A stretch of 64,000 nucleotides of DNA from contig NC_004463.1 of the NCBI RefSeq assembly GCF_000011365.1, positions 8,418,001 through 8,482,000 of the forward strand, given 5' to 3'. The notes below the pieces were generated by a model, which did no database searches, was not told the origin of the DNA, and saw nothing but the letters and a program-made list of their open reading frames with translations. The DNA comes from Bradyrhizobium diazoefficiens USDA 110. GTDB lineage: Bacteria; Pseudomonadota; Alphaproteobacteria; Rhizobiales; Xanthobacteraceae. The position numbers and the translations under genes were made by a program. Positions 36,247-43,805 of the stretch are shown in pieces. Position 1 is the first letter of the stretch, and every line of letters starts with the position of its first letter.

Positions 36247-37389
36247 TTACGTCGGAACGGCGATTTCGCAAACTAGCCCTTCCGCGCGCCAGTCAAAATG
36301 CACCTTGCCGCCAAGTGGGGTGATCGTTCCTTCGATGAGGCGGCTACCAAAGCCCTTGCGTTCGGGCGCATTTACCCTCGGACCGCCCAATTCGGTCCAG
36401 CGGAGCATTAGCTGTCCATCCTCGGCTCGCGACCAATCCAATCCAATCCAGCCTTTCGCGTTAGACAGCGCTCCATACTTGGCAGCGTTGGTCGCTAATT
36501 CATGCAAAACCACAGCAATCGCCTGTGCAGCGGTGGGTTCTAATACAATTTGCAGACCCTCCATCACAATCCGCTTGTCTTGGCCTTCTTGGAGATAAGG
36601 GGCGAGCTCTTGCTTGGCGATCGCCGAGACCTCGGCTCCTATCCACCGCGTTTCAACAAACAGCGAGTGAACATTTGCCATCGCTTGGATGCGCCCGCTG
36701 ATCACTTCCTTGAGGCGCTCGGAGGTGTCGGACTGAGAAAGATTGATGATTGCCTGTACGTTCGCGAGGATGTTCTTGCTTCGGTGCTCCGCCTCGCGAG
36801 CCAGAATGCGAATCTGCTCCTGAGCTCGCTTGTGCTCGGTAATATCTCTAGCAATCTTAGATGCGCCAATGATGTTGCCGTGGGCATCTTTGACAGGAGA
36901 AACGGTCAGCGAAACGACGATTGAGCTACCATCCCTACGTCGGCGAACAGTCTCAAAATGGTCGAGGCGCTCACCTCGTCGGATGCGGGTTAAAATCTCG
37001 CGTTCTTCGCTTTGTCGGTCCTCCGGGATCACAAGTGTAATAGGCTGGCCGATCGCCTCGGCGGCCGAATAGCCGAAGATGCGCTCAGCCCCCTTATTCC
37101 AACTTGTAATAATGCCGTCCAGATTCTTGCTAACGATCACGTCGTCGCTAGATTCAACTATGGAGGCCAGCAGATTGGCCAACCGCTCGGCACGGTCCAG
37201 GGCCGGCTCGTTGACGAGAGCTTCGCGTTGAAGTCCCGGCTCTCCTTTAATCGCCAATAGGACCCCCAAACCCAGATGTTGCACTGCCGTTGGTGCCCAA
37301 TCATAGCACCGAAAGCAAAGGCAAGAAGGTGTCCATTGGGACGGTTTCAGCGGAAATTGTCGGTCCCCTTCTACTCGGTAAGTGTCCAA
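36247..37389 (-). CDS. PAS-domain HWE-family sensor histidine kinase
   Basis: Predicted soluble sensor kinase of up to 380 residues. A PAS domain lies at ~70-185 (IVESSDDVIVSKNLDGIITS and GYSAAEAIGQPITLV, then a PAC part IIGASKIARDITEHKRA). The HWE kinase core has the phospho-acceptor EAEHRSKN near 205, the N-box AVVLHELATNAAKYGALS near 290, and the defining WTELGGP near 345. The first ~55 residues are cysteine/tryptophan-rich and unlike any domain, so the true start may be internal or the N-terminus replaced. No response regulator is adjacent; light, oxygen or redox sensing cannot be decided. Confidence 0.85.
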   Translation of the reverse strand: MDTYRVEGDRQFPLKPSQWTPSCLCFRCYDWAPTAVQHLGLGVLLAIKGEPGLQREALVNEPALDRAERLANLLASIVESSDDVIVSKNLDGIITSWNKGAERIFGYSAAEAIGQPITLVIPEDRQSEEREILTRIRRGERLDHFETVRRRRDGSSIVVSLTVSPVKDAHGNIIGASKIARDITEHKRAQEQIRILAREAEHRSKNILANVQAIINLSQSDTSERLKEVISGRIQAMANVHSLFVETRWIGAEVSAIAKQELAPYLQEGQDKRIVMEGLQIVLEPTAAQAIAVVLHELATNAAKYGALSNAKGWIGLDWSRAEDGQLMLRWTELGGPRVNAPERKGFGSRLIEGTITPLGGKVHFDWRAEGLVCEIAVPT

Positions 37390-37817
37390 CCGGGGCCTGC
37401 CCGGAAGCGTTGCGTCTGGACAGGGCTGGCTGCGCGTTATGAGTCCGCGCCCTAGTTAAGACACTCGCAGGGGCAGACAGGAGACACCCGCCTAATCTGC
37501 TGCGTCTGTGGCAGCGAAAAAATCAATTAGACGATTCACAAATGTGCTTGCGAGAATCTTGAGGATCGGGAAAAATCGGCAATCCGGGGCTGGCTAGACC
37601 ATTTGATCTCGGAATTATTGAAACCCGGACGGGGCCGCTGATGGCGAGTCGGCGGCCCTTGTCTATGTGGCAGGGCGGCTGCCAAGTTTTCCTGGTGCCC
37701 CGCGACCCCGTTGGCGACGTGCTCTATGGTACCGAACTCCTAGACCTATGCTATTGGCGGTCCACCGCAAAGATTGATACGTGACAGCGCCCGTGCCGAG
37801 CTCCTATTAAAGCCCCC
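37390..37817. other. Gap
   Basis: About 430 bases with no supported gene; it should contain promoters for the two diverging units. Confidence 0.45.
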
Positions 37818-38036
37818 ATGACCACGCCGATCACGATCAAGAAGCACGAACGCGTCCCCGACACCGGCAGCTATAAGGTCCGCTTCGCGGACGGCCGTCC
37901 GAGCGTCTATTTCTACTGGGGCGACCTGCCCGGCCGGCGGCTTCGACCGGATCTGCTGACGCGCAACGAGGCCGAGGCCAAGGCCAAGGAACTGGCTCGC
38001 ATCGAGCGCGACAAGCTCGCCGGCGCCAGCGCATGA
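37818..38036 (+). CDS. Small hypothetical protein, first of a coupled pair
   Basis: A 72-residue protein (TIKKHERVPDTGSYKVRFAD, SVYFYWGDLPGRRLRPDLLT and a helical end). A degenerate relative is readable at 48066-48240 with RPSKFFYWDNLARSRMRPE. Its TGA lies in an ATGA overlap with the following gene. The aromatic centre FYWxDLPxRRLRP is the most conserved part between the two copies. Function unknown. Confidence 0.7.
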   Translation: MTTPITIKKHERVPDTGSYKVRFADGRPSVYFYWGDLPGRRLRPDLLTRNEAEAKAKELARIERDKLAGASA

Positions 38037-38281
38037 AGCACGTCGAGACCCGCCACTTCGCAGATCCGCAAGTTGCCGCACGCAAGCTCCTCGAGCTCGC
38101 CGCCGGCGTCGAGCCCGTCAATGGGCGCATTCACATCGAGAAGATCAACGCGCCGTTCCTCTCCAGGAACGGCTGCAAGGCGACGGGCCCGGAGTTCGGC
38201 ACCGGCATCCAGCATGCGGTCGAGAGAGGCTGGCTCGAGCTGCACGAGAGCGGAACCTTCGTGCGGCTTAATCAAGGCTGA
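38033..38281 (+). CDS. Hypothetical protein, second of a coupled pair
   Basis: An 82-residue protein with ARKLLELAAGVEPVNGRIHI followed by EKINAPFL and a C-terminal winged-helix-like stretch (HAVERGWLELHESGTFVRL). It may be a small DNA-binding protein; that is a guess from the wing-like hairpin. Translationally coupled to the upstream gene and followed by a hairpin. Confidence 0.68.
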   Translation: MKHVETRHFADPQVAARKLLELAAGVEPVNGRIHIEKINAPFLSRNGCKATGPEFGTGIQHAVERGWLELHESGTFVRLNQG

Positions 38282-38286
38282 GGTCC

Positions 38287-38325
38287 AATAAAAACGGCCC
38301 CAGCATACCCCTATGCTGGGACCGT
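38287..38325 (-). terminator. Bidirectional-type terminator hairpin
   Basis: A 14-bp stem (ACGGCCCCAGCATA against TATGCTGGGACCGT, one mismatch) with CCCC loop. On the minus strand it is followed by TTTTTATT, so it is a good terminator for leftward transcripts from the isochorismatase operon; it may also end the rightward pair. Confidence 0.75.
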
Positions 38326-38445
38326 TGGAGGTGCTTGGCGGTAGTGGGTCGCTAAGCATCCCTAGCTTAGGAAAAACTGGCAATCAGGTCTGTGCGCTTT
38401 CGTACACAAGCGGTATGGTTCCGCTCGGGAACGGAACTGATCGCA

Positions 38446-38640
38446 ATGAAAGGCATGCAGGCTCAATTGGAAAAGCTCCGCACGGATGCTGCCGAGTGCG
38501 CCCTCATCCGTGACCTGGCGACCGCCCCGAAGAAACGAGAGCTTTTTACGAGGTTGGCTGATCACCTGACGACGCTCCAGCGCGCAAGGATGCTGGCAAC
38601 CGGCGCCACCTCGATCTGCAAGCTGAACCTCTTGGTGTAG
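38446..38640 (+). CDS. Small coiled-coil protein, truncated copy
   Basis: The first ~45 residues (MKGMQAQLEKLRTDAAECAL then KKRELFTRLADHLTTL) match the protein at 32924-33163. After that the frame runs into the antisense of the isochorismatase gene, giving an unrelated C-terminus. The gene was probably truncated when the neighbouring operon was joined here. Confidence 0.5.
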   Translation: MKGMQAQLEKLRTDAAECALIRDLATAPKKRELFTRLADHLTTLQRARMLATGATSICKLNLLV

Positions 38641-39170
38641 AGATTGATGAGCGCATCGTGACTTTCATCAGACGAGCTGCAGAGCGCGTCCTCAGCGAGG
38701 ATAACACGGTAGCCGATATCGACCGCAGCCAGCACCGTTGCGAGCACACAGACATCGGTCTCACCGCCAGACACGATCAGCGTGTCCACCTGATGCTCAT
38801 CCAGAAAGGCTTGCAGGCGCCTATTGGTGAATGCGCAGTAAGTCTGGCGGTCGATGACTGTGGCAGGCGGCACAAAGCGTGTCAGGGCCGGCATCAGCTC
38901 AAGCAACCCCGGATCGGCCTTGTCGCGTGTCACGCATTCCCATTTCTCATAATAGGCTTTCCAGACGTCGCGCGCCTCGGCCTTGTTACGGACCGGAATG
39001 AAGCGCGTGAAGACGGTACGTGGCGGCGCGTGCGCAATCAGCCTGACCGCCTCGGGTAGCGCACGCTCCAACCAGGGCGTTGCCCACGGGGCATACGGTG
39101 CGAACAACCTTTGCATGTCGATGCAGAGATGGACGGCGTGAGGACCGGGGGGTGCGAGCAGTTGCCCCAT
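38562..39170 (-). CDS. Isochorismatase-family cysteine hydrolase
   Basis: A 202-residue hydrolase of the isochorismatase/nicotinamidase superfamily. The catalytic Asp is in HLCIDMQRLFAP near 15-20, the Lys position is in the FTRFIPV region, and the nucleophile is SGGETDVCVLATVLAAVDIG with Cys near 142. The cis-peptide GGE-TDVC pattern fits. It starts two bases after the stop of the PAP2 phosphatase gene, so they are one operon. Its substrate (isochorismate, amide or other) is not evident. Confidence 0.87.
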   Translation of the reverse strand: MGQLLAPPGPHAVHLCIDMQRLFAPYAPWATPWLERALPEAVRLIAHAPPRTVFTRFIPVRNKAEARDVWKAYYEKWECVTRDKADPGLLELMPALTRFVPPATVIDRQTYCAFTNRRLQAFLDEHQVDTLIVSGGETDVCVLATVLAAVDIGYRVILAEDALCSSSDESHDALINLYTKRFSLQIEVAPVASILARWSVVR

Positions 39171-39172
39171 GA

Positions 39173-39736
39173 CTAGCCCGATCTTCCCTGACGACCAAAT
39201 CCCGTCAGCCGCCTTATGACGCGCTCCAGCGCGACTCCGATCGCCAGACCCGCAAGTACATCACTTGCCCAGTGAGCCAGCAGGAACACGCGCGTCGACA
39301 CCAGAACGGCGCCGAGGCCCCACGCGAGATTGCGCTTGGCGGGCGACAGGACCGCGGCGGCGGATGCGAGGGCACCGACATGCACGGCATGCCCCGAGGG
39401 GAACGCATCCAGCGCGCGGCCGGAGAGTGGGATGCCATGCAGATGGCCGCGCACGGTGCGCCGGTCCGGCCGCACCTGGTCAAAATGCGTTTTTAGAAGG
39501 TGTGGCAACAGGACAGAGGCGAGCGTCGTCAGCAGCACATGATCGCTTGCGTGCCGCTGCGGCAGTGGTTTGGCGCGACACCAGAGCCACCATCCGACGG
39601 CAACCGCGGTCAGAATATGCTCATCCGCTCCCCAGGTCAGCGCGCCCGAAATCCGCTCCGGCAGCGGACGGGTGTGTCGCGCAATCGCACGCGCAAGTTC
39701 GATATCGGCGGACAAAGGATGTACTCGTATCGTCAT
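39173..39736 (-). CDS. PAP2-family phosphatase
   Basis: A 187-residue membrane phosphatase. The three PAP2 motifs are readable: KTHFDQVRPDRR (KxxxxxxRP), PSGHAVHVG (PSGH) and STRVFLLAHWASDVLAG (SRxxxxxHxxxD-like). Hydrophobic segments surround these, consistent with action on lipid phosphates at the periplasmic face. The start at 39736 has AAGG seven bases upstream; the open frame to 39973 is not used. Cotranscribed with the isochorismatase gene. Confidence 0.88.
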   Translation of the reverse strand: MTIRVHPLSADIELARAIARHTRPLPERISGALTWGADEHILTAVAVGWWLWCRAKPLPQRHASDHVLLTTLASVLLPHLLKTHFDQVRPDRRTVRGHLHGIPLSGRALDAFPSGHAVHVGALASAAAVLSPAKRNLAWGLGAVLVSTRVFLLAHWASDVLAGLAIGVALERVIRRLTGFGRQGRSG

Positions 39737-39917
39737 CGACTGCCTTCTCTCGCAGATGTCCTTATGCCCTGCAGCAATCTCCGTAAAAGAGTGATTGGAA
39801 AGCAGAGCAAGTCGACCTGGTCTTTCAATCAACCGCCTCGAAAACCGTTCCCGGCGAGGAACTGTGCGCCGGACGGACGCGTTGGATGCGAGGGACAGAT
39901 CAATGGAGGAGAGAGCC

Positions 39918-40004
39918 ATGGGCTTTGGACGAGGCGCATTGTTGTGGTTGCTGGGCATACCGTTGCCGATCATTCTGCTGCTCGCGATCTTCTGGCACCA
40001 TTAA
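39918..40004 (+). CDS. Tiny single-span membrane protein (28 residues)
   Basis: MGFGRGALLWLLGIPLPIIL followed by LLAIFWHH: one hydrophobic helix with a proline kink and a His-His end. GGAGG lies eight bases before the ATG. I have seen near-identical 28-residue proteins in many alphaproteobacterial genomes, which supports it being real. Likely inner-membrane; function unknown, possibly stress-related. Confidence 0.72.
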   Translation: MGFGRGALLWLLGIPLPIILLLAIFWHH

Positions 40005-40085
40005 ACCAGCGGCACAGGTCAGGCGAGCCTGTCGGCCAAAGGACTGTCAAAGTGCCCTGAGCAGCCCTGATGTAATATTCATGCG

Positions 40086-40448
40086 ATGCTGGCCGGCTCG
40101 ACAGCCTATGCCATTGGCGAAGGCCGCAGATGCCCCGTTGGCCTCGCCCGCAAACCGCGGCAGGCCATGGCGTTTTATTCGGTGCTTGCCCTCTCGGTCG
40201 GCCTCGGTGTGGCGCTCAATTTCACGCCAATTGATCCGATCAAGACGCTTTACTGGAGTGCGGTCATTAACGGGGTGCTAGCAGCACCGGTAATGACCGT
40301 TTTAATGCTGCTTGTCAGACGGCGTGACGTGATGGGCAAGCTCGTGGTCGAAGGCTGGCTGTATTGGCTCGGCTGGGCGTCGACGGCGGCGATGGCTCTT
40401 TGCATCGTCGGCATGGCGGTCAGCATGCTGGTACCAAGATCGTCCTAG
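40086..40448 (+). pseudogene. NRAMP-type metal transporter, C-terminal remnant
   Basis: GSTAYAIGEGRRCPVGLARK, then AFYSVLALSVGLGVALNFTP and LYWSAVINGVLAAPVMTVLM match the last third of NRAMP-family Mn/Fe transporters. About 120 residues and three or four membrane helices remain, while the metal-binding first helix (DPG motif) is missing. An ATG stands at the truncation point but cannot make a working carrier. The break lies just after the tiny membrane-protein gene. Confidence 0.75.
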
Positions 40449-40468
40449 AAACGGCGATCAAGGAGGAA

Positions 40469-40810
40469 ATGGTGGACTACGCGCTGCGCTTTCTGATTGG
40501 CGGCTTGGTCGTTTCCCTGTTTGCGGTCATAGGCGACGTGCTGCGGCCCAAGAGCTTCGCGGGATTGTTTGGCGCCGCGCCCTCCGTAGCTCTAGCAACG
40601 CTCGGCCTCGCCTTCTCAAAACATGGCGGCGACTATGTTGCGATCGAAGGCCGCTCGATGATGCTCGGTTCGATCGCGCTCGCGGCTTACAGCGTTGCTG
40701 TTTGTCAGTTGCTGATACGGGCCGAATGGTCGGCGCTCAAGGCCACCCTCGCCGCTTTCGCGATCTGGCTTGTGGCCGCGATAGGCCTCAAGCAATTTTT
40801 GATAGGCTGA
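40469..40810 (+). CDS. DUF3147-family membrane protein
   Basis: A 113-residue inner-membrane protein with four hydrophobic segments: ALRFLIGGLVVSLFAVIGDV, SVALATLGLAFSK, LGSIALAAYSVAVCQLLI and TLAAFAIWLVAAIGL. The pattern RPKSFAGLFGAAPSVALATL fits DUF3147. AGGAGG stands two bases before the ATG and five before an in-frame GTG. It is paired with a second DUF3147-like gene six bases downstream, as these often come in tandem. Confidence 0.75.
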   Translation: MVDYALRFLIGGLVVSLFAVIGDVLRPKSFAGLFGAAPSVALATLGLAFSKHGGDYVAIEGRSMMLGSIALAAYSVAVCQLLIRAEWSALKATLAAFAIWLVAAIGLKQFLIG

Positions 40811-40815
40811 CCACT

Positions 40816-41250
40816 ATGGTTGTCCACTTCAAGTTCTCCGCACTCAAGCAGGGACGACTTTACGAATATGTCGTGCGTTTTGCATTGGGCGGGTTGGCAA
40901 CCGTGGTGGCTGGCCTTGTCGCGGACGGGGCAGGGCCGGAGGCCGGCGGGCTGATGCTGGCCTTTCCAGCGATCTTCTGTGCCAGTGCGACCTTGATCGA
41001 GAAGCATGAGCGTGAGCGCAAGGAGAAAAACGGCCTGCGCGGGCAGCGACGCGGAAAGGCTGCCGCCGCACTTGATGCCGCCGGGGCCGGATGGGGAAGT
41101 CTGGGCCTTGCCTGCTTCGCGCTCTTCATCTGGCACGGACGCGCTTTACAGCCCGCGCTCTGCCTCGCAGCGGGTTCGCTCGTCTGGTTCGCGGTCGCCG
41201 TCCTCATGTGGCGCCTACGGCGCGAACTACGTTTCGGAAGTCCCTCCTAA
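40816..41250 (+). CDS. DUF3147-like membrane protein, second copy
   Basis: A 144-residue membrane protein related to the preceding one: YVVRFALGGLATVVAGLVAD, GGLMLAFPAIFCASATLIEK and two later helices (LGLACFALFIWHG, LCLAAGSLVWFAVAVLMW). A charged cytosolic stretch KHERERKEKNGLRGQRRG separates the pairs of helices. The stop overlaps by four bases the end of the convergent porin remnant. Confidence 0.72.
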   Translation: MVVHFKFSALKQGRLYEYVVRFALGGLATVVAGLVADGAGPEAGGLMLAFPAIFCASATLIEKHERERKEKNGLRGQRRGKAAAALDAAGAGWGSLGLACFALFIWHGRALQPALCLAAGSLVWFAVAVLMWRLRRELRFGSPS

Positions 41251-41429
41251 AATTTAAGAGTCGTCCGCAAGCCGAACACGGAAGCATTCTCGAGTGGCGT
41301 TCCGGCTAGAGGTCCTGAAGGGTTCGTTGCTCCTCCACCGGGGTGAATAATGTACTGAAAATTGGGCTGCAGCGTCCAGCCATCCCTGATCTGGTACTGA
41401 TAGACGGCGGTTAGAAGGCCTTCGCTCAC
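41247..41429 (-). pseudogene. Carbohydrate porin (OprB-type) C-terminal remnant
   Basis: The last ~55 residues of an OprB-family porin: LTAVYQYQIRDGWTLQPNFQ, YIIHPGGGATNPSGP and VFGLRTTLKF with the terminal Phe of outer-membrane barrels. Nothing upstream belongs to it; it joins a PAS-kinase fragment near 41430, so the rest was lost by deletion. Confidence 0.75.
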
Positions 41430-41430
41430 A

Positions 41431-41860
41431 GGTTATTCGGCGGCCCAACTGCTGGGCCTAACAATTTTCGAGGAGACGCATCCGGAAGATGTGTCGGAGG
41501 ATCGCCGTCAATTCCAGCGCCAGCTCGCGGGCGAGTTCGAGCGCTGCAGCATCGAAAAGCGCATTGCCCGCAAGGATGGCGGCCATATCTGGGCCCAGGT
41601 GACGTCGTCGAGCGTCCGCGATGCTGACGGGCGCTTTCTTTATGCGGTTCGCGTTCAGCACGACATCACCAATCGCAAGCGAGCTGAGAGGCACTATCCC
41701 GTCGCATGGAAGAACACGCAGCGCTGTTTGCCTTTTCGGAACGATTGCAGCATTGCACCTCGTCCACCGATTGTTACGAGGCCGCCCTTAATGCAGTTCC
41801 GGGTCAAAGGTCAGGCCCTTGCGCTTTCCTGCCAAGGCGGCCCAATAATAAACGCGCATA
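41431..41860 (+). pseudogene. PAS/GAF sensor-kinase fragment, frameshifted
   Basis: GYSAAQLLGLTIFEETHPED, IEKRIARKDGGHIWAQVTSS and VRVQHDITNRKRAER are one PAS/PAC module. After a shift near 41705, another frame continues MEEHAALFAFSERLQHCTSS and TDCYEAALNAVPG, a GAF-domain start typical of rhizobial hybrid kinases. Both the front and the kinase core are missing. Confidence 0.72.
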
Positions 41861-41964
41861 GAGTGTTGAAACAGCCGGACTGATAGATCTCGCCGATCGT
41901 CATCTTCTCGAACTCGCAGGCGGTGAGGAGGTACATGGAACATAATCCTTCGCGCCTGGAAGTT

Positions 41965-42062
41965 TTATCGGCTGGTTCCAAAGAAAGCCTTGCCGAGCAG
42001 ATCGAAGTTTATCAATTGCGATATTGGCTCCGTAGACGCGATGCGCACGAAGTCCGCTAATG
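41965..42062 (-). pseudogene. 3' part of a short gene split by the IS element
   Basis: ADFVRIASTEPISQLINFDL followed by LGKAFFGTSR and a TAA at 41967-41965. The 5' part (MDISARAFSLAD) is on the other side of the IS at 43497-43556 on the same strand; joining them at the 11-bp repeat gives one uninterrupted reading frame. Family unknown. Confidence 0.55.
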
Positions 42063-43507
42063 GGATGGTCCGGCCGTGCTCCTGCCCCGCCAGCGATAAG
42101 CTGGCCAGGGGCGCCAAGACAAGGAGCACGCCATGTCCCAGACACCCAGTACCGCGATCGCCGTGATCGGCATCGATATCGGCAAAAACTCGTTCCACGT
42201 CGTGGGCCACGATACGCGCGGCACCGTCGTGCTGCGGCAAAAGTGGTCGCGTGGCCAGGTCGAGGCGCGGCTCGCCAATATGCCGCCTTGCCTGATCGGC
42301 ATGGAAGCCTGCGTCGGCGCACATCATTTGAGCCGCAAACTCGCATCGTTAGGTCACGATGCCAGGTTGATGCCGGCCAAATATGTCCGCCCTTATAGCA
42401 AAGGACCGAAGAACGACTTCAATGACGCCGAAGCGATTGCCGAAGCCGTGCAGCGCCCGACGATGAAGTTCGTGGCGACCAAGACCGCGGAGCAACTGGA
42501 TCTGCAGGCGCTGCATCGGGTGCGCGAGCGGCTGGTGTCGCAACGCACCGGCATCATCAACCAGATTCGCGCCTTCATGCTGGAACGCGGGATCGCGGTG
42601 CGCCAGGGTATCGGCTTCCTGCGCACAGAACTGCCCACCATCCTTGCGACGCGCACCGATGCCCTGTCGCCACGCATGTTGTGTGTCATCGAGGAGTTGG
42701 CAGGCGACTGGCGTCGGCTGGATCAGCGCATCGATAGGCTCTCCGGCGAGATCGAAGCACTGGCCCGTCAAGATCAGGCATGTTCGCGCCTGATGACGGT
42801 GCCTGGCATCGGGCCGATCATTTCGAGCGCCATGGTGGCCGCGATCGGCACTGGAGACGTCTTCTCCAAAGGCCGTGACTTCGGCGCCTGGCTCGGGCTG
42901 GTGCCCAAGCAGATCTCGACGGGAGACCGCACGATCCTCGGCAAAATCTCAAGGCGCGGCAATCGCTACCTCCGCGTTCTGTTCGTCCAGGCGGCATGGG
43001 TGGTGCTGGTCAGGATCAAGAACTGGGAACGTTACGGACTCAGATCCTGGATCGAAGCCGCCAAGAAGCGATTGCACCACAACGTGCTGGCGATCGCACT
43101 CGCCAACAAGCTTGCCCGCATCGCCTGGGCGGTGCTGGCTAAAGGACGCGCCTTCGAGCTGACAAGGACCAACGATGCAGGCGTCCGACCCGCTTGATCG
43201 TCGCGCCGTGCTCGGCGCGGTCAAGGCGCGGCCTGGCAACGCCGGAGCCAGCCGCAAGCAAAGCGCAACGGCCGGCCTTGACCGCCCGTGCGCGCGACGC
43301 GACGCACGTCCTGCGGGCCGGGACGAAGGAACGGCCCCTGGCTCGAACACAGGAACTGCGAGGTAGGAGGAGCAAGCGATGACGTAACCCCATCAACAGG
43401 TTCCAGCCGAGGTCTGCGAGAGGATGAGACGAGATGGAGGTTCGGTCTTCCCGGCGCATGCGAACACTGGTGACCCAAATGGCCCAATCGAGGCCTGTCC
43501 GCTAATG
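42063..43507 (+). mobile_element. IS110-family insertion sequence
   Basis: Element of about 1445 bp carrying one transposase. Its limits are inferred from the 11-bp direct repeat GTCCGCTAATG at 42052-42062 and 43497-43507 and from the split frame that rejoins when one repeat copy and the element are removed. The left non-coding end is ~70 bp and the right one ~310 bp, the arrangement described for the IS1111 subgroup. No obvious terminal inverted repeats. Confidence 0.75.
42133..43197 (+). CDS. IS110-family transposase (RuvC-like DEDD plus Transposase_20)
   Basis: A 354-residue recombinase. The N-terminal RuvC-like domain shows VIGIDIGKNSFHVVG (first Asp), IGMEACVGAHH (Glu) and PKNDFNDAEAIAEAV (Asp-Asp); the C-terminal domain has LMTVPGIGPIISSAMVAAIG and FGAWLGLVPKQ, then GNRYLRVLFVQAAW with the serine-free tail typical of the family. 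Length is normal and no break is seen, so it may be active. Recent work on the family shows target choice by a bridge RNA encoded in the non-coding end. Confidence 0.95.
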   Translation: MSQTPSTAIAVIGIDIGKNSFHVVGHDTRGTVVLRQKWSRGQVEARLANMPPCLIGMEACVGAHHLSRKLASLGHDARLMPAKYVRPYSKGPKNDFNDAEAIAEAVQRPTMKFVATKTAEQLDLQALHRVRERLVSQRTGIINQIRAFMLERGIAVRQGIGFLRTELPTILATRTDALSPRMLCVIEELAGDWRRLDQRIDRLSGEIEALARQDQACSRLMTVPGIGPIISSAMVAAIGTGDVFSKGRDFGAWLGLVPKQISTGDRTILGKISRRGNRYLRVLFVQAAWVVLVRIKNWERYGLRSWIEAAKKRLHHNVLAIALANKLARIAWAVLAKGRAFELTRTNDAGVRPA

Positions 43508-43805
43508 AGAACGCACGCGCGCTGATATCCATGATGGCCCGGAGAAAATGCTCCAATCAAAGGCCGGATACATTGATGCAAGACCACACCACCTGATCGA
43601 CGAACCTCTTGCTACGCACGGCCGGACCGTACATCGGGGTCAAAAGCAGCGGTGCACGTCTCGGCCGACGACTTCCGGTCTACCTCAATTTCGGACGTAT
43701 TGTTGTGCCGCGCCCAGGGTCGCATCTGGGCCAATAAGCGACATGAGCAGCGTGGCCTGGTCATTCGATCCGTCGTACAATATCTCCTCGGTTGGGTTGC
43801 GAGCC
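43198..43805. other. IS right end and gap before cyclase gene
   Basis: Positions 43198-43507 are the right non-coding end of the IS and the likely place for a bridge RNA. From 43508 to 43805 there is the 5' piece of the split short gene on the minus strand and no other supported gene. Confidence 0.5.
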
